Assembly: GCF_015751765.1 (NCBI RefSeq)
Contig: NZ_JADOTX010000001.1
Coordinates: 3,348,001-3,412,000, forward strand
Direction: 5' to 3'
DNA from: Micromonospora ureilytica
GTDB lineage: Bacteria; Actinomycetota; Actinomycetes; Mycobacteriales; Micromonosporaceae
Length of the DNA: 64,000 nt
Within the stretch, counting starts at the first letter, position 1. Each line of letters opens with the position of its first letter. The notes beneath the pieces were generated by a model. The model made no database searches and had not been told where the DNA came from. It saw only the letters and a program-made list of their open reading frames with translations. This document shows positions 1-7,737 of the stretch, piece by piece. The position numbers were made by a program, and so were the translations under genes.

Positions 1-244
1 TGAAGCTGCGCCAGCCGCGGACCTTGTCCAGCCGACCCCGCTGGCGGGTGTCCGGACGGCCCAGCAACACCCGACACATCACCCGCACCCACCCCGGCGC
101 GCCGTAGCCGGTGTACGCGACGATGTTGACCCGCCAGCCGGTGCGCCGCAGCCGACGCTGGACGAGCTGGTGCACGGCGTCCTCGATCCGCGCAGCCCGG
201 TGCAGGTTCGTGACGGCCAGTTGGCCGGCGGGAGTGGGTGGCAC
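1..244 (-). CDS. App1-family (DUF2183) phosphatase, N-terminal fragment
   Basis: The gene reads leftwards from a GTG at 244 and leaves the window after about 81 codons, so only the N-terminus is visible. The residues RAARIEDAVHQLVQRRL followed by YTGYGAPGWVRV and RGWRSF resemble the N-terminal region of bacterial App1/DUF2183 proteins. These are predicted phosphatases related to yeast phosphatidate phosphatase App1, and their catalytic Asp motif lies further downstream, outside this window. A purine-rich GGCAGGG sits about 8 bases upstream of the GTG and there is no earlier in-frame start nearby. It is divergent from the next gene, with about 125 bases between them. The family call rests on the N-terminus only. 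Confidence 0.65.
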   Translation of the reverse strand, partial: MPPTPAGQLAVTNLHRAARIEDAVHQLVQRRLRRTGWRVNIVAYTGYGAPGWVRVMCRVLLGRPDTRQRGRLDKVRGWRSF

Positions 245-369
245 GGCGCCAACCCTGCCACACGTCGACAGCCACGGCCACGCGAGCCAACTCGGGCTCC
301 GCCGATCCACCTCGGCGGCCCCGCCGAACGTGAAACACTCCGGTCGGGACGACGACGGGGGCGTTGGTC

Positions 370-1989
370 GTGTCGCATCCAGAGCAGCACCGCGGGCGAC
401 GGCGTCCGCGACTCGACCGGCCGGCGCTCGTCGCGCTGCTGTTCGGGCTCGCCGGTGTCGTCTACCGGCTGGTCCTGACGCTCTTCACGGTGCCGGTGTC
501 GAACAGCGACGAGGCGACCTTCGGCCTCGCCGCGCTGCACATCGCGCGGGGGCGGGAACACCCGGTCTTCCTCTACGGCCAGCACTACATGGGGATGTTG
601 GAGTCGTACCTGGCCGCTCCCCTGGTGGCGGTGGCCGGGCCGAGCTGGCCGGTGCTACGGCTGCCGATGCTCGCCCTGTACGCGGTCTTCCTCTACCTGA
701 TCCACCGGTTGACCCGTCGGCTCTGCACCCCGTGGTTCGCCGCCTTCGTGGTGGGTCTGCTCGCGCTCGGGCCGGAGCGGGTGGTGCGCGACCAGCTCAC
801 CGTCGTCGGTGGGCGGCCGGAGGTGAAGCCGGCCGTGTTGCTGATGCTGCTGATCACCGTGGGGTTGGCCGCCGGCACGGTCCACCGCCGACGGCTCGCG
901 GTCGGCCTGTTCGGGCTGCTCGTCGGGCTGGCCGTCTGGTCGGACTGGCTGATCCTGCCGTACCTCGCGGTGGCCGGGCTGGCCCTGGTGTGGGCGGTGC
1001 GGCGGGAGCTGCTCGGCTGGTCCGGTCTGCTGCTGGTGGCGGGGGTGGTCGTCGGCGTGGCCCCGATGATCGTCGACAACCTGCGGGCCGGGCCCGGCGA
1101 CGACTCGCTGACGGTGTTCCGGGAGGTCAGCACCAAGGCCGGGCCGCAGCCGCCGTGGTCCGACCGGATCCGGGGCGGCCTGCTGGAGGGGGTGCCCCTG
1201 GCGCACGGGCTCTGCCCGGTGGACGGCTGCGGACGCTGGCAACAGTGGTTCGGCGTGCTGTACCCGGTGCTGCTGGTGGCCGGCGCGGCACTCGCGGTGC
1301 TCGCGTACCGCCGGGCGGCCGGGGCGCCGCGCGGGGAGCGGGTCGGGCCGGTCGTGCAGCTCGCGCTGATCGCCGGCGCGGCGTTGACACTGCTGTCGTA
1401 CGTGCGCAGCCCGCTCGCCGCGACCAGCCCGCTGGACAACGCCCGCTACCTGTCGGTGCTGCAACTGTCGCTGCCGGCGGTGCTCTGGCCACTCTGGGTG
1501 GCGGCGCTGACCGCCTGGCGGGGCACCAGCAGCGTGCTGGGGCGATTCACCGGCGCGCTGTCCGCCGCCGTACTGGCCGCGCTGACAGTGACCACGCTCG
1601 TGGTCACAGTGCTCTTCGCGGCCACCGGCACCGCCGCGTCGCGGACCGAGGAGCGCCAGGCCCGGGAGTTGGCCGCCGCGCTGCGCGCCGACGGACCCCA
1701 CGAGGTGTACGGGGACTACTGGACCTGCAACCGGTTGATCTTCAACACGGACGAGTCGGTGATCTGCGGGGTGCTCGACGGGGACCTGTCGCCGGGGCAG
1801 AACCGCTACCGGCCGTACTGGCGGCAGGTGGGGCGGGCCGAGCGGCCCGGCTACGTGGTGGCTGTCGACTCGCCGATGGACCGGCGGTTGCGCCGGTTGC
1901 TCGCCGACCGGGCCGACGCCTCGCCGGTGCGGGAGGTCGGCGGCTATCGCGTGTACCACCCCGACACCCCGGTACGGCCCTGGCGGTAG
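370..1989 (+). CDS. GT-C type (GT39/ArnT-like) integral membrane glycosyltransferase
   Basis: This is a polytopic protein of about 539 residues, with roughly ten hydrophobic segments followed by a soluble C-terminal tail of about 110 residues. The first periplasmic loop carries NSDEATFGLAAL (around residues 44-55). This matches the acidic D-E motif of GT-C enzymes of the PMT/ArnT/GT39 group, which use polyprenyl-phosphate sugars outside the membrane. The GTG at 370 was chosen because a GGGGGCG stretch lies about 8 bases before it, while the TTG at 364 would be too close. Substrate and acceptor cannot be read from the sequence. Other GT-C-like proteins in the window lie at 9853-11952 and 29146-30882. 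Confidence 0.7.
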   Translation: MSHPEQHRGRRRPRLDRPALVALLFGLAGVVYRLVLTLFTVPVSNSDEATFGLAALHIARGREHPVFLYGQHYMGMLESYLAAPLVAVAGPSWPVLRLPMLALYAVFLYLIHRLTRRLCTPWFAAFVVGLLALGPERVVRDQLTVVGGRPEVKPAVLLMLLITVGLAAGTVHRRRLAVGLFGLLVGLAVWSDWLILPYLAVAGLALVWAVRRELLGWSGLLLVAGVVVGVAPMIVDNLRAGPGDDSLTVFREVSTKAGPQPPWSDRIRGGLLEGVPLAHGLCPVDGCGRWQQWFGVLYPVLLVAGAALAVLAYRRAAGAPRGERVGPVVQLALIAGAALTLLSYVRSPLAATSPLDNARYLSVLQLSLPAVLWPLWVAALTAWRGTSSVLGRFTGALSAAVLAALTVTTLVVTVLFAATGTAASRTEERQARELAAALRADGPHEVYGDYWTCNRLIFNTDESVICGVLDGDLSPGQNRYRPYWRQVGRAERPGYVVAVDSPMDRRLRRLLADRADASPVREVGGYRVYHPDTPVRPWR

Positions 1990-2054
1990 GGGCTGGTCGT
2001 ACGCTGGCCGGGCCGGCGCGTGGGGCGCCGCCGTTTCGCCCGTCGAGGAGACCC

Positions 2055-2852
2055 ATGCTCATCCTGCTGCCGCCCTCGGAGGGGAAGGCCGACGCCGGCA
2101 CCGGACGGCGCTGGACGCCGGACCGGCTCTCGCTACCCGCGCTGAACCCGGCCCGCGAGCGGGTGCTGGACGCCCTGGTGACGCTGAGCACCGGGCCGGA
2201 CGAGGAGGCCGCCCGGGCAGCGCTCGGCCTCAGTGCGGGCCAGCGGGGCGAGCTGCGGCGCAACGCCCGGCTGCGGGAGGCCGCCACCGCGCCGGCCGAG
2301 CGGCTCTACACCGGGGTGCTCTACGAGGCGCTGGACCTGGCCACCTTGTCGGCCGCGGCGCAGCGGGCGGCCCGCCGGTCGATCCTGATCAGCTCCGGGC
2401 TGTGGGGCGTGGTCCGGCTGGCCGACCGGATCCCGCCGTACCGCTGCCCGATCGGCGCTCGCCTGCCCGACGTCGGGGCGCTGTCGACGTACTGGCGCGG
2501 GGTGCTGACACCGACGGTGGACGAGGCCGCCGGGCGGGGCCCGGTGCTCGACCTGCGCTCCGGCGCGTACGCCGCCACCTGGACGCCCCGCGGTGAGCTG
2601 GCCGAACGGACGGTCACCGTGCGGGTTCTGCACGAGCGGGAGGTCGACGGCGTGCCGGTCCGCTCGGTGGTCAGCCACTTCAACAAGGCGACAAAGGGGC
2701 GGCTGGTCCGGGACCTGCTCGTCGCCGGCGCCCGGCCGCGCACCGCCGCGGAACTGGTGGGCACCCTGCGGGAGTTGAAGCACACAGTGCTGGAGCAGGC
2801 CACCGCCGCGGGCCGCGTACGGCAGGTGGATCTGGTGGTCACCGACCTGTAG
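2055..2852 (+). CDS. yaaA: YaaA family peroxide-stress/DNA-binding protein (DUF328/UPF0246)
   Basis: The 265-residue protein starts MLILLPPSEGKA, the hallmark N-terminus of the YaaA family, and its length matches the family. In Escherichia coli YaaA lowers free intracellular iron during hydrogen peroxide stress, and family structures show a DNA-binding helix-hairpin-helix-like fold. Further family-like stretches are SSGLWGVVRLADRIPPYR in the middle and VVSHFNKATKGRLVRDL near the C-terminus. The ATG is preceded by GAGGAGA. It lies about 65 bases after the membrane glycosyltransferase gene on the same strand and is probably unrelated in function. Confidence 0.9.
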   Translation: MLILLPPSEGKADAGTGRRWTPDRLSLPALNPARERVLDALVTLSTGPDEEAARAALGLSAGQRGELRRNARLREAATAPAERLYTGVLYEALDLATLSAAAQRAARRSILISSGLWGVVRLADRIPPYRCPIGARLPDVGALSTYWRGVLTPTVDEAAGRGPVLDLRSGAYAATWTPRGELAERTVTVRVLHEREVDGVPVRSVVSHFNKATKGRLVRDLLVAGARPRTAAELVGTLRELKHTVLEQATAAGRVRQVDLVVTDL

Positions 2853-2958
2853 CGGCGTCGCAGCCGCAAGATTTGCTCAAGGCTGGGCCGGACCGGTTCC
2901 ATAACGGCGTGGCAGGGGCCACGGTAAGGCAACCCAGACTCCGACAAGGGAGCCTTCG

Positions 2959-3675
2959 TTGACCCGCGAACCCGCCCTGCTCGACCGGCCCCACACCCCG
3001 ACCACCCCATCCCCGCTGGGCTGGTTGACACTGGGCGACGCGTTCGAGGCCGCCTGCCTGCTGCGCTGCACACCTCCACCGACCGCCGCCCGGCCCAGCG
3101 CGGTCCGTGCCGAGCACACCGCCGGGGTGGAGTTCAACAGGGAGGACGCCGCGCAGCGGATGCGGCAACTGCTCAACCGGCTGGACATCCCGGTCACCCA
3201 CGAGGTGGCCGTCGGTGGCCTGCGCCGCCGCTACGAACTGCACCGGCTGTGGGTGCCCCGCGAGCACCAGGGCGCGTACACCCGGATGTTGGACGCGGGT
3301 TGGTGGCAGGGGCGGCGCGAGCTGCTCGGCGGGCCGTTGCCCGGCGCTTCGCCGGCCCGCCGGCGGTTGGTGACCCGGCTGGCGGAGGCGGCCTGGCGCT
3401 CCGCGCTGCTGGCCGCCGGGCGGCACGTCCGCCGGCACATCCTCGGTGTCCGGCTCACCGACCGGGAGCTGGCCGCGGTGCTGATCCGGGGAGCGGCCGT
3501 GCTCGACGTGCCGGCCCGGCTCCGCCCCGGCACGGGCTGCTTCCTGGTCAGCGTGGCCGACGGCCCGGACCGGCAGCGGATCCTGCGCAGCGCGGCGTTG
3601 GAGCCGGCGCGCGGGGTGAGCCCGGCCTCGGCGCGGGGCGCGGTCGTGGCACCGGCAGGTCGCCCGGTCTGCTGA
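2959..3675 (+). CDS. Hypothetical protein, 238 residues
   Basis: I do not recognise this family. The protein starts at a TTG preceded by AAGGGA 7 bases upstream, and it has no signal peptide or membrane segment. It is rich in Arg, Leu and Ala, with a GWLTLGDAFEAA segment near the N-terminus, then a basic central region (LRRRYELHRLWVPREHQ) and long Arg-rich helices. Codon use has the strong G/C third-position bias of its neighbours, which supports real coding. It could be a nucleic-acid-binding or structural protein, but nothing in the sequence proves that. It is flanked by yaaA and a lipoprotein gene on the same strand. Confidence 0.6.
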   Translation: MTREPALLDRPHTPTTPSPLGWLTLGDAFEAACLLRCTPPPTAARPSAVRAEHTAGVEFNREDAAQRMRQLLNRLDIPVTHEVAVGGLRRRYELHRLWVPREHQGAYTRMLDAGWWQGRRELLGGPLPGASPARRRLVTRLAEAAWRSALLAAGRHVRRHILGVRLTDRELAAVLIRGAAVLDVPARLRPGTGCFLVSVADGPDRQRILRSAALEPARGVSPASARGAVVAPAGRPVC

Positions 3676-3748
3676 TCGGGTTCCGATCGTCCGGGACGTC
3701 GCCGACCCGGGCTTGCGCGCACCCGCCCGACGGCGCACAGTGCACCGC

Positions 3749-4696
3749 GTGAGTCGTACCCCGTCCAGCCGCGCCGGCCTGGCCGCCCTGTCGACGGTGC
3801 TGCTGATCGCGAACCTGGCCGTCGCCAGCTGCCGGGACACCCCGACCGAGCCGACGTCGATCCGGATCGCCACCGGCAGCCCCACCGCTGTCTACTACGC
3901 GTTCGGGCAGTCCCTGGCGGCCATCCTCAACCGGGAACTCCCCGACGTACGGGCCAGCGTGGTGATCACCGCCGCCTCGGCGGAGAACGTCCAGCTCGTC
4001 GGCTCCGGAGGGGCCGAGCTGGGCTTCACCCAGGCCGACGTGCTGCCCACCAGCACGGCGGGAAGCCCCACTGTCAACGCCGTCGCCCGGGTGTACGACG
4101 ACCAACTGCACCTGGTCACCACGAGCGGTGGCCCGGTCCGCGGGGTCGCCGACCTGCGCGGCCGGCGAGTCTCCGTCGGCGCGCCCGGCTCGGGCACCGA
4201 GATCACCGCGACCCGACTGCTGGAGGTGGCCCGCCTCGGTGGTGACGAGGTGCGCCGCGAACGGCTCGGTCTGGATGACTCGGTGATGGCGCTGCGCTCC
4301 GGGCGGATCGACGCGTTCTTCTTCTCCGGCGGGTTGCCGGTCCGGGGCATCGAGGAGTTGGCCGAGGCCAGCGCCATCCGGATCGTGGACCTCAGCGAGT
4401 GGACCGAGCCGCTGCGCTCGCGCTACGGCCAGGTCTACGTCTCCCGGGACATCCCCCGCTCGGTGTACGGCGTGGACGCGGTGACCACGGTGGCCGACCC
4501 GAACTATCTGATCGTCCGGACCGACCTGCCGGAGCCGTTGGTCCGCGAGGTGACCCGGCTGCTGATGGAACGTCGCGCCGAACTGGCCGCCGCCCATCCG
4601 GCGGCGGGACGGATGAGCCCCCGCTCGGCGATCGTCACCGCGCCGCTGTCGCTGCACCCGGGGGCCGCCGCCTGGTACCGCGCCACCAAACCGTGA
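3749..4696 (+). CDS. TAXI family TRAP-type solute-binding lipoprotein
   Basis: The protein has about 315 residues. The N-terminus has Arg residues, a hydrophobic core (LAALSTVLLIANLA) and the lipobox VASC, so it should be an exported lipoprotein. The mature part begins SIRIATGSPTAVYYAFGQSL and continues with GGAELGFTQADVL and GAPGSGTEITATRLL. These match TAXI (TRAP-associated extracytoplasmic immunogenic) solute-binding proteins, which usually deliver small organic acids or amino acids to TRAP permeases. No TRAP permease gene lies next to it, so it may act as an orphan binding or sensing protein, perhaps with the two-component system that converges on it 10 bases downstream. GTG 3749 was chosen to give a standard signal peptide; GTG 3740 is also possible. 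Confidence 0.85.
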   Translation: MSRTPSSRAGLAALSTVLLIANLAVASCRDTPTEPTSIRIATGSPTAVYYAFGQSLAAILNRELPDVRASVVITAASAENVQLVGSGGAELGFTQADVLPTSTAGSPTVNAVARVYDDQLHLVTTSGGPVRGVADLRGRRVSVGAPGSGTEITATRLLEVARLGGDEVRRERLGLDDSVMALRSGRIDAFFFSGGLPVRGIEELAEASAIRIVDLSEWTEPLRSRYGQVYVSRDIPRSVYGVDAVTTVADPNYLIVRTDLPEPLVREVTRLLMERRAELAAAHPAAGRMSPRSAIVTAPLSLHPGAAAWYRATKP

Positions 4697-4706
4697 CGGC
4701 CGGGCC

Positions 4707-6137
4707 TCAAAGCGCCGGGCTGGGTCGCAGGTCGGCAGCCGGTTCCTCCTCCGCCGGCTCCACCGCAACGGCCGGCGTCGGGAACCACAGGGCGGCGACC
4801 AGCCCCCGCGACTCCCCCGGACGCATTGTCAACCGCCCGTCCGACGCGTCGACGAGCACGGCGGCGATGGTCAGGCCGAGCCCCGCGCCGTCCACGTTCT
4901 GCGCGTCCGGGGCCCGCCAGAACCGCTCGGTCGCCTGGCCGAGCTGACTCTCGGTCATGCCGGGGCCGGAGTCGCGAACCTCCAGCGCCACCCCGCCGTC
5001 GCGGCGGGCCACGGTCACCGTCACCGCCCCGCCCGCCCCGCTGAACTTCACCGCGTTGTCGATGAGCGCGTCCAGCGCCTGGTCGACGGCGGTCGGCACG
5101 GTCTGGGCGTACGCCGGGGCGTCGGTGGTGGCCAGCCGCAACGCGACCGACCGGTGCCGGGCCAGCGGCGCCCACGCGGCCACCCGGGAGGCGGCCACCG
5201 CTACCGCGTCCACTGTGACGCGCTCGTTCTCCTCCCGTTCGGCCCGGGCGAGGGTCAGCAGGGCGTCGAGCACCAGTGCGAGCCGGTCGGTCTCCTCCAG
5301 GGCCAGCCGATGCTCGGACCGACCGTCCGGGTCGGTGAGGCTGGGCCCCAACTCCTCCACCCGCAGCCGCAGCGCGGTGAGCGGGTTGCGCAGTTGGTGG
5401 CTGGCGTGCGCGACGAAGGCGCGCTGCCGGTCCATCACGTCGGACACCACGTCGGCCATGTGGTTGAAGCTGGCCGCGAGGCGGCGCAGCTCGGGCGGTC
5501 CCAGCCGGTGCTGCACCCGGGCGCCCCGGTCGCCCTCGGCGATCTCGTGGGTGACCGCGTCCAGTTCGGTGACCGGGCGCAGCACCCAACCGGCCAGCCC
5601 GAACGCGGTCAGCACACAGGCCAGCACGGCGAGCAGGCCGGCCAGGGCGAGCAGCAGCCACCACGCGACGACAGCTCGGCGGATCGGGCCGGCCGGGGTC
5701 ACGATCACGACCGCGCCGAGCACCTCACCTCCGTCGTTGATCGGCACCGCCACCACCACCGGGTCGGTCGTCCAGGGCCAGACCGACTCGGGGGCGCTGG
5801 TCTGCTGCCCGGACAGCGCGACGTCCAGCACCGTGGCGGTCCCCGGGCTGGGCTGCCACCTCGGCGACGAGACCGGGATCTTCCGATCCCGGTCGACGAT
5901 CGCGGCGCCGATCGCGTACAGGTTGTCGTAGCTGGTCAGCTCCGACTCGATCGGGCCGGGCCCGCCGTCACGCAACGCCGGCCCGGCCAGCGAGGCGAAC
6001 CGGGTGGCGTCGGCGAGCCGGTCGGCACGGACTCGTTCGGTCTCGCGGCTGGCCATGGTGGCGGCCAGTGGGGTCTCCAACGCGATGAGGACGAGGACCA
6101 TCAGCAGCAGATAGCTGATCACCAGGCGACGGCGCAC
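4707..6137 (-). CDS. Sensor histidine kinase, HAMP type
   Basis: This 476-residue kinase has a transmembrane helix at about residues 6-28, an extracytoplasmic sensor region up to about 150, a second helix at about 158-186 and then a HAMP linker. The dimerisation domain carries FVAHASHQLRNPLTALR with the phosphorylatable His near residue 247. An ATPase domain follows, with the N box (DNAVKF), DSGPGM and GAGLGL. The gene follows its response regulator by 9 bases, with GAGGAG as ribosome-binding site before its GTG, so the two form one operon. The signal sensed is unknown. The convergent neighbour is the TAXI lipoprotein, ending 10 bases away. Confidence 0.93.
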   Translation of the reverse strand: MRRRLVISYLLLMVLVLIALETPLAATMASRETERVRADRLADATRFASLAGPALRDGGPGPIESELTSYDNLYAIGAAIVDRDRKIPVSSPRWQPSPGTATVLDVALSGQQTSAPESVWPWTTDPVVVAVPINDGGEVLGAVVIVTPAGPIRRAVVAWWLLLALAGLLAVLACVLTAFGLAGWVLRPVTELDAVTHEIAEGDRGARVQHRLGPPELRRLAASFNHMADVVSDVMDRQRAFVAHASHQLRNPLTALRLRVEELGPSLTDPDGRSEHRLALEETDRLALVLDALLTLARAEREENERVTVDAVAVAASRVAAWAPLARHRSVALRLATTDAPAYAQTVPTAVDQALDALIDNAVKFSGAGGAVTVTVARRDGGVALEVRDSGPGMTESQLGQATERFWRAPDAQNVDGAGLGLTIAAVLVDASDGRLTMRPGESRGLVAALWFPTPAVAVEPAEEEPAADLRPSPAL

Positions 6138-6146
6138 GTCAGCTCC

Positions 6147-6803
6147 TCACGCGTCGCGCAGCCGGTAGCCGACGCCGCGCACGGTCTCCACCAGCCGGGC
6201 GTCGCCGAGCTTGCCGCGCAGCGACCCGACGTGCACCTCGACGGTGTGCCGGTCGGCCCAGGTGGTGCCCCAGGCGTCGAGCAGGATCCGGTCCCGGGGC
6301 ACCGCCACCCCGGGCTGGCGGGCCAGCGAGAGGAGCACGTCGAACTCCTTGCGGGTCAACGTGACGGCCCGGCCGTCGACGGTCACCGTCCGCGCGGCCA
6401 CGTCGATGCGGACCGACCCGGCCTCGATGAGGTGCCGCTCCGGCGCGGCGTTCGCGGCGCGGCGCAGCACCGCCTCGATCCGGGCCTGCAACTCCACCAT
6501 CGAGAACGGCTTGACCACGTAGTCGTCCGCGCCGAGGCGCAGACCCAGCACCCGGTCGCGTTCCTCACCCCGGGCGGTCACCGCGATGATGCCGAGCTGA
6601 CTGCTGCGCCGACGCAGCTCCCGGCACAGGTCGGTGCCGTCCCCGTCGGGCAGGGTCAGGTCGAGCAGCACCAGGTCGCACGGGGCGGCGGAGAGCGCGG
6701 CGGCGACGGTGGCCGCGTGCTCGACCTCGTACCCCCGGCGGGTCAGGGCGGAGGACAGCGCGGCGGCCACCCGGCGGTCGTCCTCCACCAGCAGGATCCG
6801 CAC
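6147..6803 (-). CDS. OmpR/PhoB-family response regulator
   Basis: This 218-residue regulator has a receiver domain at about 1-115 with the acidic pair in LLVEDD, the phospho-acceptor Asp near residue 48 (LVLLDLTLPDGDG) and the conserved Lys in DDYVVKPFS. A winged-helix DNA-binding domain follows at about 125-218 (LTRKEFDVLLSLARQPG, VEVHVGSLRGKLG). The GTG at 6803 is preceded by GGACGGGGGC and gives the standard N-terminus MRILLVEDD. It is transcribed first, with the histidine kinase 9 bases downstream. Target genes are not visible. Confidence 0.93.
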   Translation of the reverse strand: MRILLVEDDRRVAAALSSALTRRGYEVEHAATVAAALSAAPCDLVLLDLTLPDGDGTDLCRELRRRSSQLGIIAVTARGEERDRVLGLRLGADDYVVKPFSMVELQARIEAVLRRAANAAPERHLIEAGSVRIDVAARTVTVDGRAVTLTRKEFDVLLSLARQPGVAVPRDRILLDAWGTTWADRHTVEVHVGSLRGKLGDARLVETVRGVGYRLRDA

Positions 6804-6900
6804 CCGTGCCCCCGTCCGTCGCAGCGCTGTTCTGCGAATGGTGGCAGAAGCGCGCGCGGACCGGGAGGCCACCCGCCCGCGCTGGGCGGGCTACCTGCCG

Positions 6901-7212
6901 CTACAGGCCGAAGGTGTCGTCGGCGACGGCGTCCCGGACGCCGTCGGTGAAGCCGCGGAAGCCCGGGTCCTCGTGGCTGGCCGGCACGCTTGTGACGTTG
7001 ACCCCGCCGGCCTGGGTGACCGCGTCGACCAGAGGCGGGAAGTCGATCTCGGCGTCCTGGAAGGCGTCGTCGTCCGCCTCGGCCAGGTTGATCACGTGCT
7101 GTACGTCGTCGGACGGGGTGTCCGGGTCCTCGGCCCACTCGCCGCCGGCCCGGTAACACTCGTCGTACAGCGCACGCTGGCTGTCGGTCCAGTCATCGTC
7201 GTAGCTCTGCAT
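6901..7212 (-). CDS. Small acidic hypothetical protein, 103 residues
   Basis: The ATG at 7212 has a good site (GGAGGGATGGGCG) just upstream. The product is strongly acidic, with runs such as SYDDDWTDS and AEADDDAFQDAE and no membrane segment. I do not recognise the family. It ends about 100 bases before the response regulator on the same strand and is divergent from the DUF952 gene. The acidic composition would suit a soluble regulatory or inhibitor-like protein, but that is speculation. Confidence 0.6.
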   Translation of the reverse strand: MQSYDDDWTDSQRALYDECYRAGGEWAEDPDTPSDDVQHVINLAEADDDAFQDAEIDFPPLVDAVTQAGGVNVTSVPASHEDPGFRGFTDGVRDAVADDTFGL

Positions 7213-7325
7213 CGCCCATCCCTCCGCGGCCCTTGACCTGAGCATGCCCGGCGGGAGGCGACGGGCGCGGCGGTACCGGCGAAAACCGGGCGAGCGCGCC
7301 CCCGGCGGCCCCGTACGCTGCTGTG

Positions 7326-7664
7326 ATGATCTACAAACTGCTGTCGAACGCGGAATGGGACGACGCCCTCGCCGCCGGCGCCTTCGCCGGCTCCGCCGTG
7401 GACCGGCAGGACGGGTTCATCCACCTCTCCGGGGCCGACCAGGTGGTGGAGACGGCGCGGCGACACTTCACCGGGGCCACCGGGTTGACAGTGCTCAGCG
7501 TCGAGGAGGAGCTACTGGGTGACGCGCTGCGGTGGGAGCCGTCGCGCGGCGGGCAACTCTTCCCCCACGTGTACGGCCCGCTGCCGGTCGCGGCGGTGGT
7601 CGAGGCGCGGGCGTTGCCGGCGGACCTTCCGGCCGCCGATGCGGTAGCCGCCCTGCTGGGCTGA
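7326..7664 (+). CDS. DUF952 domain protein
   Basis: This is a 112-residue single-domain protein. It starts MIYKLLSNAEWDDALAAG and contains QDGFIHLSGADQVVETA and RGGQLFPHVYGPLP, all diagnostic of DUF952. The family is small, cytoplasmic and of unknown biochemical function, and some members are loosely annotated as glutathione S-transferase-like. Two starts are adjacent (GTG 7323 and ATG 7326). No clear ribosome-binding site precedes either, so the message may be leaderless. A very strong hairpin follows the stop codon. Confidence 0.88.
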   Translation: MIYKLLSNAEWDDALAAGAFAGSAVDRQDGFIHLSGADQVVETARRHFTGATGLTVLSVEEELLGDALRWEPSRGGQLFPHVYGPLPVAAVVEARALPADLPAADAVAALLG

Positions 7665-7680
7665 CCAGGTAGCCGCCTGA

Positions 7681-7727
7681 CACGGCCGCGCCCGGCCCGA
7701 CAGTGTCGGGCCGGGCGCGATGCCGTG
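7681..7727. terminator. Bidirectional hairpin terminator between convergent genes
   Basis: Perfect 14-base arms at 7687-7700 and 7706-7719 enclose a 5-base loop, with a further outer pairing (CACGGC at 7681 with GCCGTG at 7722). The hairpin lies in the 73-base gap between the DUF952 gene and the convergent TagF-like gene, so it can stop transcription from both sides. There is no U-tract, which is common for terminators in high-GC actinobacteria. Confidence 0.85.
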
Positions 7728-7737
7728 GAGACGGAGC

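Noticed and set aside
111..2852. A 913-residue frame covering the first genes, reading as one protein
   Set aside because: Only its end (from 2055) is YaaA. The upstream part is an out-of-frame reading of the GT-C gene with Arg/Gly/Ala-rich nonsense.
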